A stretch of DNA of 64,000 nt. Origin: Streptomyces sp. AJS327. Its GTDB lineage: Bacteria > Actinomycetota > Actinomycetes > Streptomycetales > Streptomycetaceae. The notes below the pieces were generated by a model. The model saw only the letters and a list, made by a program, of their open reading frames with translations. It had not been told where the DNA came from and made no database searches. The translations under genes and the position numbers were made by a program. Positions 61,159 through 64,000 of the stretch are shown here, piece after piece. Position 1 is the first letter of the stretch. Each line of letters begins with the position of its first letter. The DNA lies in assembly GCF_013450295.1 (NCBI RefSeq), contig NZ_SKBR01000002.1, positions 1,574,501-1,638,500 of the forward strand, written 5' to 3'.

Positions 61159-64000
61159 ATGACACCCGACCCGAGTACGGGAACCGCGGCCGGGACCCAT
61201 CCCGCGAGCCCCGCCGCCCCGGCCGGCTGGGAGCCCGGGCGCCGGTTCACGCTGCGCGTCGCCGGGCTCCCCGCCGCCTCCGTGGACGCGCTGCGCTGCG
61301 CCGGGGCCCGCGAGTGGGCGGACCAGGTGCTCGCCGCCGAGGAGGCGCTGCGGTCCCGGGCGGAGACCCTCAGCGACCTGCTGCACGAGGCGGTGGGCGC
61401 CACCGACGTGGCGCCGGACGGCGCGGGCGCCGCCCAGCGGCGGGCCCTGCTCGCCCTGCGCCGCCAAATCTTCAACAACCGGCTGCCTTCCGACCCCGCG
61501 GCCGCCGAACGGCTCGTCGCCGACCTGGCCCCAGGGGCGGCGGCGGAGGTCACCGGCTGGGTGCGCGACCGGCGGCGGCTGGCCGAACTCCTCGACGAGG
61601 GCGCGTCGTTGCTCGCCACCGACCAGGCCGCGACCCGCGCCGCCCTGCGTGCCCTGCTGACCGAGGAGCGGCTGCGCTGCGGACTGCTGCTGGCCTCCCC
61701 GACCCTGGAGGGGCAGCTCGACGGCTACCTCGCCACCGCCGGGGCCGCCGCCCGGGAGGGCCGCGCCCCCGACAAGCGGACCCGCAAGATCGAGCGGTCC
61801 GTGCTGTCGTACCTCTACCGCACGGCCTGCAAGACCAGCCCGTTCAGCACCTTCACCGCCGTCGCCGACGGGCACTTCCGGGAGGCCGCCGCGCCGGGTC
61901 CGGCCGACGCCACCGTGCGGGTGGACGGGCGCTGGTCGAGCCACGTCCGGCTGAACGTCGTCGTCCTGGGCCGGTTCGCCGAACTGATCCTCGCCGACCC
62001 CGCCCGCCGCCACGACCTGCCGGTGCGGCTGGCCTCCGGCTGGGAGCGCGACGACGACCGGATCCGCTACGTCCGGCAGTGGGTCACCACCGGCGACGAC
62101 TCCGCCACCGTCACCTTCGACGCGGTGCGCGACCGGCTGTTCTTCCTGCGCCGCAGCGGCACCCTGGACCAGCTGCTCGGCCTGTTCGAGAAGGACGCCG
62201 AACCGCGCTACCGGGACCTGGTCGGCTGGCTGCGCGACGAACACGACGCCACCCCCGAGCAGTGCGAGGCGTACGTGGCGGCGCTGCTCCAGCTCGGCAT
62301 GGTCCGGGTGCCCTGTCTGGACACCGACGTGCACAGCGGCGATCCGCTGCGCGCCTTCCAGACCGCCCTGCGGGACCTCGCGCGCCCCTGGGCGGAGCGG
62401 CTCGCCGACGCCCTCGACGGCCCCGCCCGGATCCTCGCCGACTTCCCCCGGGCCACCTCCGCCGAACGCGCCGCGCTGACCCGCGCCCTGCGGGCCGAAC
62501 TCCGGGCGGCACAGGAACTGCTGGGCGCCGAGGACCCCACCCTCCCGCAGACCCTGCTGTACGAGGACGTCAGCGCGGGCCAGGGGCTGGGCTGCGAGCG
62601 GCGCGTCTGGACCGGGCTCTCCGGCGGTGACCTGCGCGACGTCGAGCGGGTCCTGCCCGCCTTCGACCTGACGCTGCCCCAGCGCGTCACCTTCCGGGGG
62701 TTCTTCGTCGCCCGGTACGGGAGCGGTGGCCGATGCGACGACCTCCTCGGCCTCGTCCACGACTTCCACGAGGACTTCTTCGACCAGTACCTCTCCTTCA
62801 CCGGCGACCGGAAGCCGTTCGACGACCGGGGCGAGTACGTGCCGGAGGAGAACTGGCTGGGCCTGCCGGGCATCCGCGCCCTCGACTCCGCGCGCCGCAC
62901 CTTCGTCTCGCGGATGCGCCGGGCCTGGGCGGAGCGCGGCGACGCGGAGGAGATCCACCTCGATCCGGGCGACCTGACCGCCGTGGCCGACGAACTCGCC
63001 CCGGTGGCCGGGGACTTCGCACCGCAGAGCCACCACGTGCAGCTGGCCGCCGGAGGCGGCCGGGACGGCGCTCCACTCGTCGTCCTCAACCGCTCCTACG
63101 GCGGACTGTCCTTCCCCTTCAGCCGCTTCACCCACGTCTACGACCAGCCAGCCCCGGAGGAGCAGCGGGAGCCGGTGGGACGCGCGGGAGAGTACTCCGC
63201 CGCGCTGCGCGCCACCGCCGAGCGGATCACCCCCGAGGGGGCCGTCCTCGCGGAGATCACCGGGGGAGCGGTCACCAGCAACCTCAACCTGCACAGCCCG
63301 CTCACCGAGTACGAGATCGTCTGCCCCGGCGAGTCCAGCACCGTCCCCGAGGACCGCCGCATCCACCTCGACGACCTGTACGTCGAACACGACGCGGAGG
63401 CGGACCGGCTGCGGCTCCGCTCGGCCCGCCTCGACCGCGAGGTGATCCCCGTCTACCTCGGCTACCTGGTGCCGCTCGCGCTGCCCGAGATCCCGCGCAC
63501 CCTGCTGCTGATGTCGCCCACCTCGATGGCGCCGCTGGAGGTCTGGGGCGGCGTCCCCGAGGGCCCGGAGACCGACGGCGTGACCTCGCGGCCCCGCGTG
63601 CGGTACGGCGACCTCGTGCTCAGCCGCCGCAGCTGGACCACCACCGCCGGGGCGCTGCCGACGCGCGGGCCCGGAGTCCCCGACCACGACTGGTTCCTGG
63701 GCTGGCAGCGCTGGCGCCGCGCGCACCGGCTGCCCGCCCAGGTCTTCGCCACCGTCTCCAGCGGACCCCGGGGCGCCGTCGGGGCCAAACCCCAGTTCGT
63801 GGACTTCGACAGCTACCTCTCGCTCAGCGCGCTGGAGGCGCTGCTCACCGGCCCCGGCGACCGCGTCGTCCTCCGCGAGCAGCTGCCCGGCCGGGACGGG
63901 CTGCACGTCCGCTCCGAACGCGGCGAGCACGTCGCCGAGCTGGCCGTGGAGACGTTCACCTCACCCGCCCTCGCCGGGCCCCCGGCGCCCACGGCGCCCG
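61159..64000 (+). CDS. LanB-type dehydratase, glutamylation domain (runs off the window)
   Basis: ATG 61159, 13 bases after the SagB stop and preceded by GAGGGAGG, opens a frame still running at the window end (at least 947 codons). It belongs to the N-terminal lantibiotic dehydratase domain, which uses glutamyl-tRNA to glutamylate Ser and Thr of a precursor so that elimination gives dehydroalanine or dehydrobutyrine. Visible marks are IERSVLSYLYRTACKTSPFS, then TFTAVADGHF near residue 235; VTFRGFFVARYG near 515; TSNLNLHSPL near 710; and YLGYLVPLALPEIP near 770. No elimination domain is visible yet. Thiopeptide and goadsporin clusters carry the two activities as separate proteins; the second should lie just to the right. 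Confidence 0.9.
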   Translation, partial: MTPDPSTGTAAGTHPASPAAPAGWEPGRRFTLRVAGLPAASVDALRCAGAREWADQVLAAEEALRSRAETLSDLLHEAVGATDVAPDGAGAAQRRALLALRRQIFNNRLPSDPAAAERLVADLAPGAAAEVTGWVRDRRRLAELLDEGASLLATDQAATRAALRALLTEERLRCGLLLASPTLEGQLDGYLATAGAAAREGRAPDKRTRKIERSVLSYLYRTACKTSPFSTFTAVADGHFREAAAPGPADATVRVDGRWSSHVRLNVVVLGRFAELILADPARRHDLPVRLASGWERDDDRIRYVRQWVTTGDDSATVTFDAVRDRLFFLRRSGTLDQLLGLFEKDAEPRYRDLVGWLRDEHDATPEQCEAYVAALLQLGMVRVPCLDTDVHSGDPLRAFQTALRDLARPWAERLADALDGPARILADFPRATSAERAALTRALRAELRAAQELLGAEDPTLPQTLLYEDVSAGQGLGCERRVWTGLSGGDLRDVERVLPAFDLTLPQRVTFRGFFVARYGSGGRCDDLLGLVHDFHEDFFDQYLSFTGDRKPFDDRGEYVPEENWLGLPGIRALDSARRTFVSRMRRAWAERGDAEEIHLDPGDLTAVADELAPVAGDFAPQSHHVQLAAGGGRDGAPLVVLNRSYGGLSFPFSRFTHVYDQPAPEEQREPVGRAGEYSAALRATAERITPEGAVLAEITGGAVTSNLNLHSPLTEYEIVCPGESSTVPEDRRIHLDDLYVEHDAEADRLRLRSARLDREVIPVYLGYLVPLALPEIPRTLLLMSPTSMAPLEVWGGVPEGPETDGVTSRPRVRYGDLVLSRRSWTTTAGALPTRGPGVPDHDWFLGWQRWRRAHRLPAQVFATVSSGPRGAVGAKPQFVDFDSYLSLSALEALLTGPGDRVVLREQLPGRDGLHVRSERGEHVAELAVETFTSPALAGPPAPTAP

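Overview
The window is chromosomal DNA from a high-GC actinomycete, almost certainly Streptomyces or a close relative. Third codon positions are nearly all G or C, GTG and TTG starts are common, and lineage-typical genes are present: a WhiJ/AbaA-type XRE-DUF397 module, a DUF574-type methyltransferase, a DUF6397 protein, a SARP regulator, a ROK xylose regulon, a secreted Streptomyces-type alpha-amylase, and Tat-exported enzymes. No insertion sequence, integrase, CRISPR array or rRNA was seen. The only RNA gene found is a tRNA-Pro(GGG).

Layout, left to right. 1-1900: the last two genes of a biosynthetic operon, a MupA-type luciferase-like monooxygenase and a type II thioesterase, probably the end of an NRPS or PKS cluster lying to the left. 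2.4-3.0 kb: a small secreted Cys-containing protein broken by an in-frame TGA just after its signal peptide. 3.2-8.2 kb: epoxide hydrolase, tRNA-Pro with a 21-bp-stem terminator, an NDH-2-like flavoprotein, and a 43-codon membrane peptide coupled to a GT2 glycosyltransferase. 8.6-10.1 kb: a DUF4157 (eCIS core domain) protein whose C-terminus carries ADP-ribosyltransferase motifs. 10.6-18.7 kb: thiolase, lipase-maturation-factor-like membrane protein, orphan NarL-type regulator, LLM oxidoreductase, MatB-like acyl-CoA ligase, a Pro-rich surface protein and a Tat-exported amidase.

19-23 kb is a xylose module: ROK repressor, xylB, and divergent xylA with a palindromic operator candidate. 23-30 kb: SnoaL-tailed ECF sigma factor, ATPase/XRE/DUF397/methyltransferase developmental-type module, a septum-formation-like membrane protein and a secreted SGNH hydrolase. 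30-42 kb: a translationally coupled SNF2 helicase-SWIM pair, a small membrane protein, an orphan roadblock protein, DUF6397, a Ski2-like helicase and a membrane metal-dependent-hydrolase-like protein. 42-50 kb: a methyltransferase, a remnant of an L,D-transpeptidase, GH109-like oxidoreductase and secreted alpha-amylase transcribed divergently over a 10-bp inverted repeat, and a large FAD/Fe-S D-lactate-type dehydrogenase. 50-52.6 kb: a MarR-ABC exporter pair.

53.3 kb to the right edge is the start of a RiPP cluster. It has a SARP regulator, then four tightly spaced same-strand genes: an RRE/E1-like leader-binding partner, a YcaO cyclodehydratase ending in a Pro-rich tail, a two-domain SagB-type dehydrogenase, and the N-terminal (glutamylation) part of a split LanB dehydratase that runs off the window. 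This set predicts a peptide carrying thiazole or oxazole rings plus dehydroalanine or dehydrobutyrine, as in goadsporin or the thiopeptides. No convincing precursor gene is inside the window, so the product class is open. The strongest leads are this cluster, the DUF4157-ART protein, the in-frame-stop secreted protein, and the Cys-containing insertion in the ATP lid of the regulatory ATPase.
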